A stretch of 52,597 bases of DNA, from contig SCOE01000038.1 in assembly GCA_005503065.1 (NCBI GenBank), positions 1 through 52,597 on the forward strand. Direction: 5' to 3'. The notes under the pieces were generated by a model. That model was not told where the DNA came from, did not search any database, and worked only from the letters and a program-made list of their open reading frames with translations. The position numbers and the translations under genes were made by a program. This DNA comes from Comamonadaceae bacterium ALPHA2B. Its GTDB lineage: Bacteria > Pseudomonadota > Gammaproteobacteria > Burkholderiales > Burkholderiaceae_C. Shown piece by piece: positions 1 to 7,676 of this stretch; positions within the stretch are counted from its first letter, which is position 1; the number at the start of each line of letters is the position of its first letter.

Positions 1-21
1 GCCCACGCCGAGGGACCCGCG

Positions 22-957
22 ATGACCGCCCTCTCCTCCTCCGCATCTGCCGCCACGCCATCCGGCCTGGCGCAGATGAACTTCACCGGCGCCCTCGCCA
101 CGCGGCGCACCTTCGTGCGCGCCGTCGAGTACTGGGTGCCCTCGGCCGACGGCACGCTCCTGGAGTTCGGCGGCGGCCTGTTCGGCAGCGCCTCGCGGCT
201 GGCGGCCGCGACCGAGCAGTTGCGCTTCGGCCGCGGCGAGGGCCTGCCGGGCCGCGCCTGGGCACTGGGCCACCCGATCGTGCTCAAGGACCTGCAGGGC
301 AGCGACTTCCGCCGCTCGGCCGCCGCCCGCGTCGAGGGCCTGACCTGCGGCATCGCGATGCCGATCTTCGTCGGCGGCGCGCTGAGCTCGGTGGTGGTGA
401 TGTTCTGCGGCGACGACGACGACCACGCAGGCGCCATCGAACTGTGGCGCAACCGGCCCGCCGAGTCGCCCGACATGACGCTGGTGGACGGCTATTACGG
501 CACCACCGGCGACACCTTCGAGTTCATCTCCCGTGCCACCGCCTTCCGCCGCGGCACCGGCCTGCCGGGCCAGGTCTGGCAATCCATGGAACCGGTGTTC
601 CTGCCCGACCTGGGCAAGGGCTCGGGCTTCCTGCGCGCCGACACCGCCGTCAAGGTGGGCATCAACCGAGGCTTCGCGCTGCCCTGCAGCACCACCGACG
701 GCTCGGTGCAGGTCATCGCCTTCCTGTCGGCGCTGGCCACGCCAATCGCCACCGCCGTCGAGATCTGGGCTCCGGACGAGGCCGGCCGCGCCGTGCGCCG
801 CTACGGCTTCTCCGAGTCCGAGGCACCGCCGGCCGATGCCGCGGATGCCGCCACGCAGGCGCTGGCCACCGGCCGCCCGGTGGCCGCGCCGCGCTTCATC
901 GCCGTGCCGGTGTCGCCGCAGGGTGCCGTCACCTCGGTGGTCGCCCTCCACTTCTAG
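22..957 (+). CDS. GAF-domain protein heading the nitrate assimilation operon
   Basis: A 311-residue soluble protein with at least two tandem GAF-like modules. The first (about residues 35-130) has FGRGEGLPGRAW followed by IVLKDL and a hydrophobic GIAMPIF strand. The second (about 165-250) repeats the pattern as FRRGTGLPGQVW and VFLPDL. The C-terminal 60 residues look like a third, incomplete module. GAF domains bind small ligands or haem-type cofactors, but no output domain (kinase, HTH, GGDEF) is present here, so it would have to act through a partner. The start at 22 follows a GAGGGA ribosome-binding site. It lies 33 bp upstream of a globin and leads the nitrate reductase genes, so a nitrate, nitrite or NO-sensing role is possible; that is inference from position only. 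Confidence 0.8.
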   Translation: MTALSSSASAATPSGLAQMNFTGALATRRTFVRAVEYWVPSADGTLLEFGGGLFGSASRLAAATEQLRFGRGEGLPGRAWALGHPIVLKDLQGSDFRRSAAARVEGLTCGIAMPIFVGGALSSVVVMFCGDDDDHAGAIELWRNRPAESPDMTLVDGYYGTTGDTFEFISRATAFRRGTGLPGQVWQSMEPVFLPDLGKGSGFLRADTAVKVGINRGFALPCSTTDGSVQVIAFLSALATPIATAVEIWAPDEAGRAVRRYGFSESEAPPADAADAATQALATGRPVAAPRFIAVPVSPQGAVTSVVALHF

Positions 958-990
958 CCGTCTTCCAGCCACTCCCGCAAGGACAAGCCA

Positions 991-1419
991 ATGACCCCGC
1001 AGCAGATCACCCTGGTCCAGCAAAGCTTCGCGCAGGTGGCGCCGATCGCGCCGCAAGCGGCGGAGATCTTCTATGCACGGCTGTTCGAGCTGGCGCCGCA
1101 GGTGCGGCCGCTCTTCACGGGCGACATGGCCGAGCAGGGCCGCAAGCTCATGGCCATGCTCGCGATGGTGGTCAACGGCCTCACGCGGCTGGACACCATC
1201 GTCCCCGCGGCGCAGAAGCTCGGGCAGCGGCACGTGGCCTACGGCGCCGAGCCGGCGCACTACCCGGTCGTCGGGCAGGCCCTGCTCGACACGCTGGCGC
1301 AGGGTCTGGGCCCGGCCTTCACCCCCGAGGTGAAAGCCGCGTGGGGCGAGGCCTATGCGCTGCTGTCCGGCGTGATGGTCGAAGCGCAGCAGCAGGCCGC
1401 GACGCCCACCGCGCCCTGA
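991..1419 (+). CDS. Single-domain bacterial globin (Vitreoscilla haemoglobin type)
   Basis: A 142-residue protein that matches single-domain bacterial globins over its whole length. Tyr28 in FYARLF fits the B10 distal-pocket tyrosine. His81 in QRHVAYG fits the proximal haem ligand (F8). The AHYPVVGQALL segment and the AWGEAYALL helix are family hallmarks. Such globins bind O2 and NO and, with a reductase, can oxidise NO to nitrate. It has no fused reductase domain, unlike Hmp, but the next gene is a separate FAD/NADH oxidoreductase. Its place between the GAF protein and the nitrate reductase genes suggests protection against NO made during nitrite reduction, or electron exchange with the neighbouring reductase; both are inferences. 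Confidence 0.9.
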   Translation: MTPQQITLVQQSFAQVAPIAPQAAEIFYARLFELAPQVRPLFTGDMAEQGRKLMAMLAMVVNGLTRLDTIVPAAQKLGQRHVAYGAEPAHYPVVGQALLDTLAQGLGPAFTPEVKAAWGEAYALLSGVMVEAQQQAATPTAP

Positions 1420-1451
1420 ATCCACCGACGTTCCCCGCCTGCTCGCTGGCC

Positions 1452-2768
1452 ATGCAGAAGATGAAGCTCGTCGTCGTCGGCAACGGCATGGCCGGCATGC
1501 GCACGGTCGAGGAACTGCTGCGGCTTGCACCCGAGCTGTACGAGATCACCGTCTTCGGCGCCGAGCCGCATCCCAACTACAACCGCATCATGCTGTCGCC
1601 GGTGCTGGCGGGCGAGAAGACGGTGGAGGAGATCGTGCTGCACCCGCGTGACTGGTACGCGCAGCATGGCATCACGCTGCACACGGGCTGCCGCGTCACG
1701 GCCGTGGACCGCATGCGCCGCACCGTGCGGGCCGAGGCCGCGGACGGGCGCGTCATCGAAGCCGGCTACGACCGCCTGCTGCTGGCCACCGGCTCCAACC
1801 CCTTCATGCTGCCCGTGCCCGGCGCCGACCTGCAGGGCGTGATCGCCTACCGCGACATCGCCGACACCGAGGCCATGATCGCCGCTGCGCGCACCCACCG
1901 CCACGCGGTGGTGATCGGCGGCGGCGTGCTCGGGCTCGAGGCCGCCAACGGCCTGGCGCATCGCGGCATGCAGGTGACGGTGGTGCACACCAACGCGTGG
2001 CCGATGGACAAGCAGCTCGACGCCGAGGCCGGCGCGCTGCTGCAGCGCGCGCTGGAGGCGCGCGGCATCGCCTTCCGCCTGCGGACGCACACCGCATCGT
2101 TGCAGGACGACGGCAGCGGCCGCGTGCGGGCCGTGCACTTCAGTGACGGCAGCGAAGTCGTTGCAGACCTGGTGGTGATGGCCGTGGGCATCCGGCCCAA
2201 CGTGGCATTGGCCAGGCAGATGCGCCTGCACTGCGAACGCGGCATCGTGGTCGACGACACGCTGCAGACCGTGACCGACCCGCGCATCTACGCCGTGGGC
2301 GAATGCGCGCAGCACCGCGGCATCGCCTATGGCCTGGTGGCGCCGCTCTACGAGCAGGGCCGGGTCGCGGCCACCCACCTGGCGCAGATGGGCATCGGCC
2401 GCTACGGCGGCTCGCTCACGCCGCTGCGGCTGAAGGTGACCGGCATCGAGCTCTTCTCGGCCGGCAATTTCATGGGCGGCGAAGGCACCGACACGATCGT
2501 CCTGCGCGACCCGGCCGGCGGCATCTACCGCAAGCTGGTGCTCCAGGACGACCGGCTGGTGGGCGTGTGCCTCTACGGCGACGCCGGCGAAGGCAGCTGG
2601 TACCTGGACCTGATGCGCGAGCGCCGCAAGGTGGCGGATCTGCGCGACCAGCTCATGTTCGGCCCGCCGGCGCAGCCGATTCCACCCGTGGCGGAGATCG
2701 TAACGAACGTGACGAGTTTGGCGCCGGCCCAGGCGCGACGGGCGCTGGCGGCCGAATGCGAAATGTGA
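1452..2768 (+). CDS. NirB-like FAD/NAD(P)H oxidoreductase, probable electron donor to nitrate reductase
   Basis: A 438-residue pyridine nucleotide-disulfide oxidoreductase resembling the N-terminal half of the nitrite reductase large subunit NirB and the NasB-type reductases. The N-terminal FAD motif VVVGNGMAGMR is followed by YNRIMLSPVLAGE, typical of NirB. The second Rossmann motif is VVIGGGVLGLEAA (about residues 155-167), and the FAD-binding IYAVGECAQHRG sits near residue 280. A C-terminal domain of about 100 residues follows, but the NirB Fe-S and sirohaem parts are absent. It likely passes electrons from NADH to the NasA-type reductase encoded next. The start at 1452 (MQKMKLVVVG) is preferred; an ATG three codons later at 1461 is equally possible. 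An earlier in-frame ATG at 444 overlaps two other genes and is discarded. Confidence 0.85.
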   Translation: MQKMKLVVVGNGMAGMRTVEELLRLAPELYEITVFGAEPHPNYNRIMLSPVLAGEKTVEEIVLHPRDWYAQHGITLHTGCRVTAVDRMRRTVRAEAADGRVIEAGYDRLLLATGSNPFMLPVPGADLQGVIAYRDIADTEAMIAAARTHRHAVVIGGGVLGLEAANGLAHRGMQVTVVHTNAWPMDKQLDAEAGALLQRALEARGIAFRLRTHTASLQDDGSGRVRAVHFSDGSEVVADLVVMAVGIRPNVALARQMRLHCERGIVVDDTLQTVTDPRIYAVGECAQHRGIAYGLVAPLYEQGRVAATHLAQMGIGRYGGSLTPLRLKVTGIELFSAGNFMGGEGTDTIVLRDPAGGIYRKLVLQDDRLVGVCLYGDAGEGSWYLDLMRERRKVADLRDQLMFGPPAQPIPPVAEIVTNVTSLAPAQARRALAAECEM

Positions 2769-2776
2769 TTCCGGCC

Positions 2777-2902
2777 ATGGCGAACACCAATGAAACACGC
2801 TCCACCTGCCCCTACTGCGGCGTGGGCTGCGGACGCGCCTGCGGCGGTCCGCTTTGCGGTGCACATGAACGCCGCAGCCTCCATCGTGCGAACCATGCGT
2901 GA
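2777..2902 (+). pseudogene. Vestigial duplicate of the nasA 5' end (41-codon reading frame)
   Basis: A 41-codon reading frame that begins with ATG and encodes NETRSTCPYCGVGCG, nearly the same as the true nasA start (RETQSTCPYCGVGCG). After this Fe-S motif it runs into unrelated sequence and stops at 2902, overlapping the nasA start codon. A 32-bp block is identical between 2801-2832 and 2910-2941. The copies are offset by 109 bp, which is not a multiple of three, so the upstream copy cannot join the nasA frame. It may be a tandem-duplication scar. It could also act as a translated leader, but I see no evidence that it is functional. Confidence 0.6.
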
Positions 2903-2941
2903 GACCCAATCCACCTGCCCCTACTGCGGCGTGGGCTGCGG
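2801..2941 (+). repeat. 32-bp direct repeat spanning the nasA start
   Basis: Two identical 32-bp copies at 2801-2832 and 2910-2941, starting TCCACCTGCCCCTACTGCGG, separated by 77 bp. Both encode the first three cysteines of the nasA [4Fe-4S] motif, in different reading frames. Such a short direct repeat can be a substrate for deletion or expansion by slippage. Confidence 0.85.
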
Positions 2942-5714
2942 CGTGGTCATCGAATCGCAAGGCGACCAGATCACCGGCGTGCGCGGCGACCCGGAGCACC
3001 CGGCCAACTTCGGACGGCTGTGCACCAAGGGCTCGACGCTGCACCTGACGGCCTCGGCCGAGGTGACGCGCCAGACGCGCCTGCTGCAGCCGATGCAGCG
3101 CAACGCCCGCGGCACGGCGCCCACGCCCATCGGCTGGGACGAGGCGCTGGAACGCGCCGCCGACCGCTTCGCCGACGTCGTCCGCACGCACGGCCCCGAC
3201 GCCGTGGGCTTCTACCTCTCGGGCCAGTTGCTGACCGAGGACTACTACGTCTTCAACAAGCTGGCCAAGGGCCTGGTCGGCACCAACAACCTCGACACCA
3301 ACTCGCGCCTGTGCATGAGCAGCGCGGTGGCCGGCTACAAGCAGACGCTGGGCGCCGACGCGCCGCCCGCCTGCTACGACGACGTGAAGCACGCGGACTG
3401 CCTCTTCATCGTCGGCAGCAACACGGCCTGGGCGCATCCCATCCTGTTCCGCCGCATCGAGGACGCCCGGCGCGCGAACCCGGCGATGAAGATCGTCGTG
3501 GCCGACCCGCGCCGCACCGACACCTGCGAGGTCGCCGACCTGCACCTGCCGCTGCAGCCGGGCACCGACGTGATGCTCTTCCACGGCATGCTGCACCTCA
3601 TGCTGCGCGAGGGCTGGACGAATCCGGGCTACATCGCCGCCCATACCAGCGGCTTCGAGGCGCTGGCCGCCCTGGTCGCGGACTGCACGCCCGACAAGGT
3701 TGCGCAGACCTGCGGCATCCCGGTGGACGACCTGCTGCAGGCCACGCGCCTCTTCGCCACCTCGCCCGCCACGCTGAGCCTGTACTGCATGGGGCTGAAC
3801 CAGTCCTCCAGCGGCACGGCGAAGAACGCGGCGCTCATCAACCTGCACCTGGCGACCGGGCAGATCGGCCGCCCCGGCGCCGGCCCCTTCTCGCTCACGG
3901 GCCAGCCCAATGCGATGGGCGGGCGCGAGGTGGGCGGCCTGTCGAACCTGCTGCCCGCGCACCGCGACATGGCGAACGCTGCGCACCGCGCCGAGGTGGC
4001 GGCGATGTGGGGCGTGCAGGACGTCCCTTCCGTGCCCGGCAGGAGCGCGATCGAGATGTTCCGCGCCGCCGCCGACGGCGAGATCAAGGCGCTGTGGATC
4101 GCCTGCACCAACCCCGCGCAGTCGATGCCCGACCAGGCGACGGTGCGCCGCGCGCTCGAACGCGCCGAGTTCGTGGTCGTGCAGGAGGCCTTCGCCACCA
4201 CCGCCACCTGCGCCTTCGCCGACCTGCTGCTGCCCGCGACCACCTGGGGCGAGAAGGAAGGCACCGTGACCAACAGCGAGCGCCGCATCTCGCGCGTGCG
4301 CGCGGCGGTGCCCGCAGCAGGCGCGGCGCGGCACGACTGGGCCATCGGCGTCGACTTTGCGCGCCGGCTGGAGGCGCGGCTGCCGCGACGCGCGCTCGGC
4401 GTGGGCACGCTCTTTCCCTACGAGCAACCCGAGCAGGTCTGGAACGAACACCGCGAGTCGACGCGCGGGCGCGACCTGGACATCACCGGCCTGAGCTACG
4501 GCCTGCTCGAAGCCGCGCCGCAGCAATGGCCCCGGCCCGAACACGCGCCCGAAGGCCGCGCGCGTCTCTACGAGGACGGCGTCTTTCCGACCGCCGACGG
4601 CCGCGCCCGCTTCGCCGCCACGCCGTACCGCCCGGTGGCCGAGCCGCGCGAGGACCGGTACCCCTTCTCGCTCAACACCGGCCGGCTGCGCGACCAGTGG
4701 CACGGCATGAGCCGCACCGGCACGCTGGGGCGCCTCTTCGGCCACGTGCCCGAACCGGTGCTGCAGATGCACCCGCAGGACCTGGCGCGCCGCGGCTATG
4801 CCGAGGGCGAGTTGCTGGAGATCGTCTCGCGCCACGGCCGCCTGGTGGTGCCGGTGGCCGCCAGCCCCGAACTGGCGCCGTCGCAGGCCTTCATGGCCAT
4901 GCACTGGGGTCCCGAATTCATCGGCGGTCGCGGCAGCGACGGACGGCCGATGGCCGGCGTCAACGGCCTCACGACGCCGGAGCACTGCCCCGTCTCCAAG
5001 CAACCCGAGCTCAAGCACACGGCGGTGCGCATCGCGCGCGCCGAGCTGCCCTGGACGATGCTGGGCATGGCCTGGCTGCCGCCCGGGCAGGCGCTCGCGG
5101 TGCGCGAGGCGCTGCGTTCGCAGGTCGAATCGCTGCCCTTCTTCAGCTGCGTGTCCTTCGGCGCACCGGGCGCGCTGAAGGACGGGGCGGCGCAGCCCAC
5201 CGGCGTGCTGCTGCGGGCCGCCGCGCACCACGCGCCGCCCGAAGCCGTGCTGGCCGGGATCGAGCGCCTGCTGGACCTGGGCGGCACCGACACCCTGCGC
5301 TATGCCGATGCCGGGCGCCAGCAGCGCCGCGCGGTGCGCCTGCAGCGCGGGCAGGCGGCCGGCGATGCGGCCCACGTGGTGGGCCTGCTGCTGGCCGGCG
5401 ACACGCGCGCCGAAGCATGGATCAAGGCCCTGCTGCAGGACCAGCTGCCCGCGCAGGACTTCGGTCGCCAGCTGCTGTCCTTCCAGCCCACGGCGCCGGT
5501 GGCGGTCGCGGCGCGCGGCCGGACGGTGTGCAGCTGCTTCGGCGTGAGCGAGACCGCCATCGCCGGCACGCTGGCGCGCTGCGCCGGCAGCGACGCGGCG
5601 CGGCTGGCGCAGCTGCAGGGCGCGCTCCAGTGCGGCACCAACTGCGGCTCCTGCGTGCCCGAACTGCAGCGCATGGTGCGCATCGTGCCGGCGGCCCTGC
5701 CCGCGGCGGCCTGA
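2895..5714 (+). CDS. nasA: Assimilatory nitrate reductase, molybdenum catalytic subunit with C-terminal BFD-like domain
   Basis: A 939-residue bis-MGD molybdoenzyme of the NasA/NarB family that reduces nitrate to nitrite in the cytoplasm. The N-terminal [4Fe-4S] motif is CPYCGVGC, with the fourth cysteine in GRLCTKG. Molybdopterin-binding segments follow (DTNSRLCMSS, GSNTAWAHP, VADPRRTDTC, NPAQSMPDQ), then the C-terminal MGD-binding domain (NTGRLRDQWHGMSRTG). The last ~60 residues form a BFD-like [2Fe-2S] domain (CSCFGVSE ... CGTNCGSCVPEL), as in NADH-linked NasA proteins. I chose ATG 2895 because it directly precedes the Fe-S motif; in-frame ATGs at 2790 and 2865 would add unusual N-terminal sequence. 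No nitrate transporter or nitrite reductase is visible here; they may lie upstream of the window. Confidence 0.93.
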   Translation: MRETQSTCPYCGVGCGVVIESQGDQITGVRGDPEHPANFGRLCTKGSTLHLTASAEVTRQTRLLQPMQRNARGTAPTPIGWDEALERAADRFADVVRTHGPDAVGFYLSGQLLTEDYYVFNKLAKGLVGTNNLDTNSRLCMSSAVAGYKQTLGADAPPACYDDVKHADCLFIVGSNTAWAHPILFRRIEDARRANPAMKIVVADPRRTDTCEVADLHLPLQPGTDVMLFHGMLHLMLREGWTNPGYIAAHTSGFEALAALVADCTPDKVAQTCGIPVDDLLQATRLFATSPATLSLYCMGLNQSSSGTAKNAALINLHLATGQIGRPGAGPFSLTGQPNAMGGREVGGLSNLLPAHRDMANAAHRAEVAAMWGVQDVPSVPGRSAIEMFRAAADGEIKALWIACTNPAQSMPDQATVRRALERAEFVVVQEAFATTATCAFADLLLPATTWGEKEGTVTNSERRISRVRAAVPAAGAARHDWAIGVDFARRLEARLPRRALGVGTLFPYEQPEQVWNEHRESTRGRDLDITGLSYGLLEAAPQQWPRPEHAPEGRARLYEDGVFPTADGRARFAATPYRPVAEPREDRYPFSLNTGRLRDQWHGMSRTGTLGRLFGHVPEPVLQMHPQDLARRGYAEGELLEIVSRHGRLVVPVAASPELAPSQAFMAMHWGPEFIGGRGSDGRPMAGVNGLTTPEHCPVSKQPELKHTAVRIARAELPWTMLGMAWLPPGQALAVREALRSQVESLPFFSCVSFGAPGALKDGAAQPTGVLLRAAAHHAPPEAVLAGIERLLDLGGTDTLRYADAGRQQRRAVRLQRGQAAGDAAHVVGLLLAGDTRAEAWIKALLQDQLPAQDFGRQLLSFQPTAPVAVAARGRTVCSCFGVSETAIAGTLARCAGSDAARLAQLQGALQCGTNCGSCVPELQRMVRIVPAALPAAA

Positions 5715-5806
5715 GACGCACCGCCATGAATGCCCGCATTCCCCCGCCGGACGGCATAAGCGGCCCCGCGAACGGGCATAAGGCCTGCAGGACAATCGGC
5801 ACCCCC

Positions 5807-6715
5807 ATGGGCAGCATCGCGCACTACATCAAGGACATCGGCCGCGGCGCACGCGGCGCCAAGCCGCTCGCGCGCGAACAGGCGGCCGACCTCTTCGGCC
5901 AGATCCTCGACGGCCAGGTCACCGACCTGGAGGTGGGCGCCTTCTGCCTGGCCATGCGGGTGAAGGGCGAAACCACGCAGGAGATGGCGGGCTTCCTCGA
6001 CGCCACGCACGAGCGCCTGGCCCGGCTGCCCGCCAGCGACCGGCCCGTGGTCGTGCTGCCCAGCTACAACGGCGCGCGCAAGCTGCCGGTGCTCACGCCG
6101 CTGCTGGCACTGCTGCTGGCCCGCGAAGGGCTGCCGGTGCTGGTGCACGGCAGCGCCACCGAATCCAGCCGCGTTCTGGCATCAAATGTGCTCGCAGCCC
6201 TTGATGTGCCTGCGCAGATAGCTATTAAAAAGATAGCAAATGGCGACGTGGCAGTGGTCGAGACGGCACTGCTGAACCCCGGCCTGAAGCGCCTGCTCGA
6301 CGTGCGCCGCGTGGTCGGCCTGCGCAATGCGGGGCACAGCGTCGTCAAGCTCATGCAGCCGGTCGACGGCGCGCAGGTGATCGTGGGCAGCTACACGCAC
6401 CCGGCCTTCGCCACCGTGATGACCGAGCTCTTCGAGCTGCTGGGCATGACCGCCCTGCTCTCGCGCGGGCTGGAAGGCGAGGTGGTGAGCGACCCGCGCC
6501 GCACGCCGCAGATCGACGGCTTCGTGCGCGGCGCGCCCTGCGTGCTGCAGGCCCAGGCCCCCGGCACGCAGGCCGACGTGCCCGGCCTGCCCGCGGCCAT
6601 CGACGTCGATGCCACCGCCGACTACACGCGCCGCGTGCTGGCCGGCCACCTGCCCGTGCCCGACCCCATCGCCGCCCAGGTGCGGCACATCGTCCACCTC
6701 GCGAGCCTCGCATGA
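5807..6715 (+). CDS. ybiB: YbiB family, anthranilate phosphoribosyltransferase-like nucleic-acid-binding protein
   Basis: A 302-residue protein of the YbiB (TrpD2) family, related in fold to anthranilate phosphoribosyltransferase (TrpD). The helical N-terminal domain contains EVGAFCLAMRVKGETTQEM and the second domain contains VGLRNAGHSVVKLMQP. E. coli YbiB is known to bind nucleic acid rather than make tryptophan. Codons around 6179-6240 are strikingly AT-rich and encode AIKKIAN; they coincide with a dispersed GCTAT...ATAGC repeat read in frame (see findings). The start at 5807 (MGSIAHYIKDIG) fits the family. An in-frame ATG at 5726 would add a poor 27-residue extension. The stop overlaps the cobA start by 4 nt (ATGA), so the two are translationally coupled. 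Confidence 0.88.
   Translation: MGSIAHYIKDIGRGARGAKPLAREQAADLFGQILDGQVTDLEVGAFCLAMRVKGETTQEMAGFLDATHERLARLPASDRPVVVLPSYNGARKLPVLTPLLALLLAREGLPVLVHGSATESSRVLASNVLAALDVPAQIAIKKIANGDVAVVETALLNPGLKRLLDVRRVVGLRNAGHSVVKLMQPVDGAQVIVGSYTHPAFATVMTELFELLGMTALLSRGLEGEVVSDPRRTPQIDGFVRGAPCVLQAQAPGTQADVPGLPAAIDVDATADYTRRVLAGHLPVPDPIAAQVRHIVHLASLA
6179..6240 (+). repeat. GCTAT...ATAGC dispersed element, copy inside ybiB
   Basis: An AT-rich island inside a GC-rich gene. It is centred on the inverted repeat GCTATTAAAAAGATAGC (6221-6237) and extends upstream to CATCAAATG near 6180. The element is read through in frame as part of ybiB. It shares the terminal palindrome with the copies near 18209, 26226, 35134, 43770 and 50974, but its body differs and may be a separate subtype. 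Confidence 0.65.
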
Positions 6716-7518
6716 CCTCCTCCAACCCTTCGATGAACGCCGGCAGTTGCACCCTCGTAGGCGCCGGGCCTGGCGACCCTGAATTGCTCACGCTCAAGGC
6801 CGTCAAGGCGATCCAGGCCGCGACCGTGCTGTTCGTCGACGACCTGGTCAACGACGAGATCCTGGCGTGGGCCCGCCCCGGCGCGCGCATCGTGCACGTG
6901 GGCAAGCGGGGAGGATGCAAGAGCACGCCGCAGGCCTTCATCGAGAAGCTGATGATCACGGCCGTGCGCGAGGGCGAGCACGTGGTGCGCCTCAAGGGCG
7001 GCGACCCCTTCATCTTCGGCCGCGGCGGCGAGGAGGTGGAGCACCTGCGCGAGGCCGGCATCGAATGCCGCGTGGTCAACGGCATCACCGCCGGCCTGGC
7101 CGCCGTGACGGCGCTGGGCGTCCCGCTGACCCACCGCGACCATGCGCAGGGCGTGGTGTTCGTGACCGGCCACGCCAAGGCCGGCGAGCGCGCCCGCCAC
7201 GACGCGACCGACTGGCGACAGCTCGCCGCCGCGGCGCGCGATGCCCGGCTGACGCTGGTGGTCTACATGGGCGTGGCCGGCGCCACGCACATCCGCGCGT
7301 CGCTGCTCGAAGGCGGCCTGCCGGCCTCGACGCCGGTGGCGGTGGTGCAGCACGCCACGCTGCCTCACCAGCAGCAGTTGCTGAGCACGCTGGGCGCGCT
7401 GGACCACGACCTCGCCGCCTCGGGCCTGGGCAGCCCTTCGGTCATCGTGGTGGGCGACGTGCTGCTGGGCGTGCAGGCGCTGGCCCAGCCGGCGCCCGCG
7501 CGCGACTTCGGGACCTGA
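6712..7518 (+). CDS. cobA: Uroporphyrinogen-III C-methyltransferase (sirohaem synthesis)
   Basis: A 268-residue SAM-dependent uroporphyrinogen-III methyltransferase that makes precorrin-2, the precursor of sirohaem and cobalamin. The family signatures are clear: VGAGPGDPELLTLKA at the N-terminus, LVNDEIL, GKRGG.K, VRLKGGDPFIFGRGGEE (SAM/substrate loop), and GITAGLAAVTALGVPLTHR. It is coupled to ybiB by an ATGA overlap and followed by a strong terminator. In this operon it would supply sirohaem to the assimilatory nitrite or sulfite reductase. The CysG-type dehydrogenase/ferrochelatase half is absent, as in many cobA genes next to nitrate assimilation clusters. Confidence 0.93.
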   Translation: MTSSNPSMNAGSCTLVGAGPGDPELLTLKAVKAIQAATVLFVDDLVNDEILAWARPGARIVHVGKRGGCKSTPQAFIEKLMITAVREGEHVVRLKGGDPFIFGRGGEEVEHLREAGIECRVVNGITAGLAAVTALGVPLTHRDHAQGVVFVTGHAKAGERARHDATDWRQLAAAARDARLTLVVYMGVAGATHIRASLLEGGLPASTPVAVVQHATLPHQQQLLSTLGALDHDLAASGLGSPSVIVVGDVLLGVQALAQPAPARDFGT

Positions 7519-7527
7519 CCCGCGATA

Positions 7528-7555
7528 GGCGCCGCTGTGCGCGGCGCCGTCTTTT
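7528..7555 (+). terminator. Rho-independent terminator after cobA
   Basis: GGCGCCGC (7528-7535) pairs perfectly with GCGGCGCC (7541-7548) around a 5-nt loop, followed by GTCTTTTTC. It lies 10 bp after the cobA stop and marks the end of the nitrate assimilation operon. Confidence 0.85.
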
Positions 7556-7676
7556 TCACCCAGGCGGCCGGTCGCGTCGCTGCATCGATGCCATCGATCC
7601 AAAGCATCGAAAAACATCATTTCTTATCGCCGCCTCCATGGGCTACCGTTCGCGCCGATTCGCAACGGACCTGAAC

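Noticed and set aside
5752..5783. GGCATAAG occurring twice upstream of ybiB as a possible operator
   Set aside because: Only eight bases long, no symmetry, and no regulator context; chance occurrence cannot be excluded.
1353..5795. 1480-codon open frame on the minus strand opposite the nitrate reductase genes
   Set aside because: It is antisense to well-recognised proteins and has Arg/His/Gly-biased composition typical of the shadow frame of a GC-rich gene.
3020..5806. Long plus-strand frame overlapping nasA in another phase and joining ybiB
   Set aside because: Its translation within nasA is low-complexity Arg/Ala/Pro shadow sequence; only the ybiB part from 5807 resembles a protein family.
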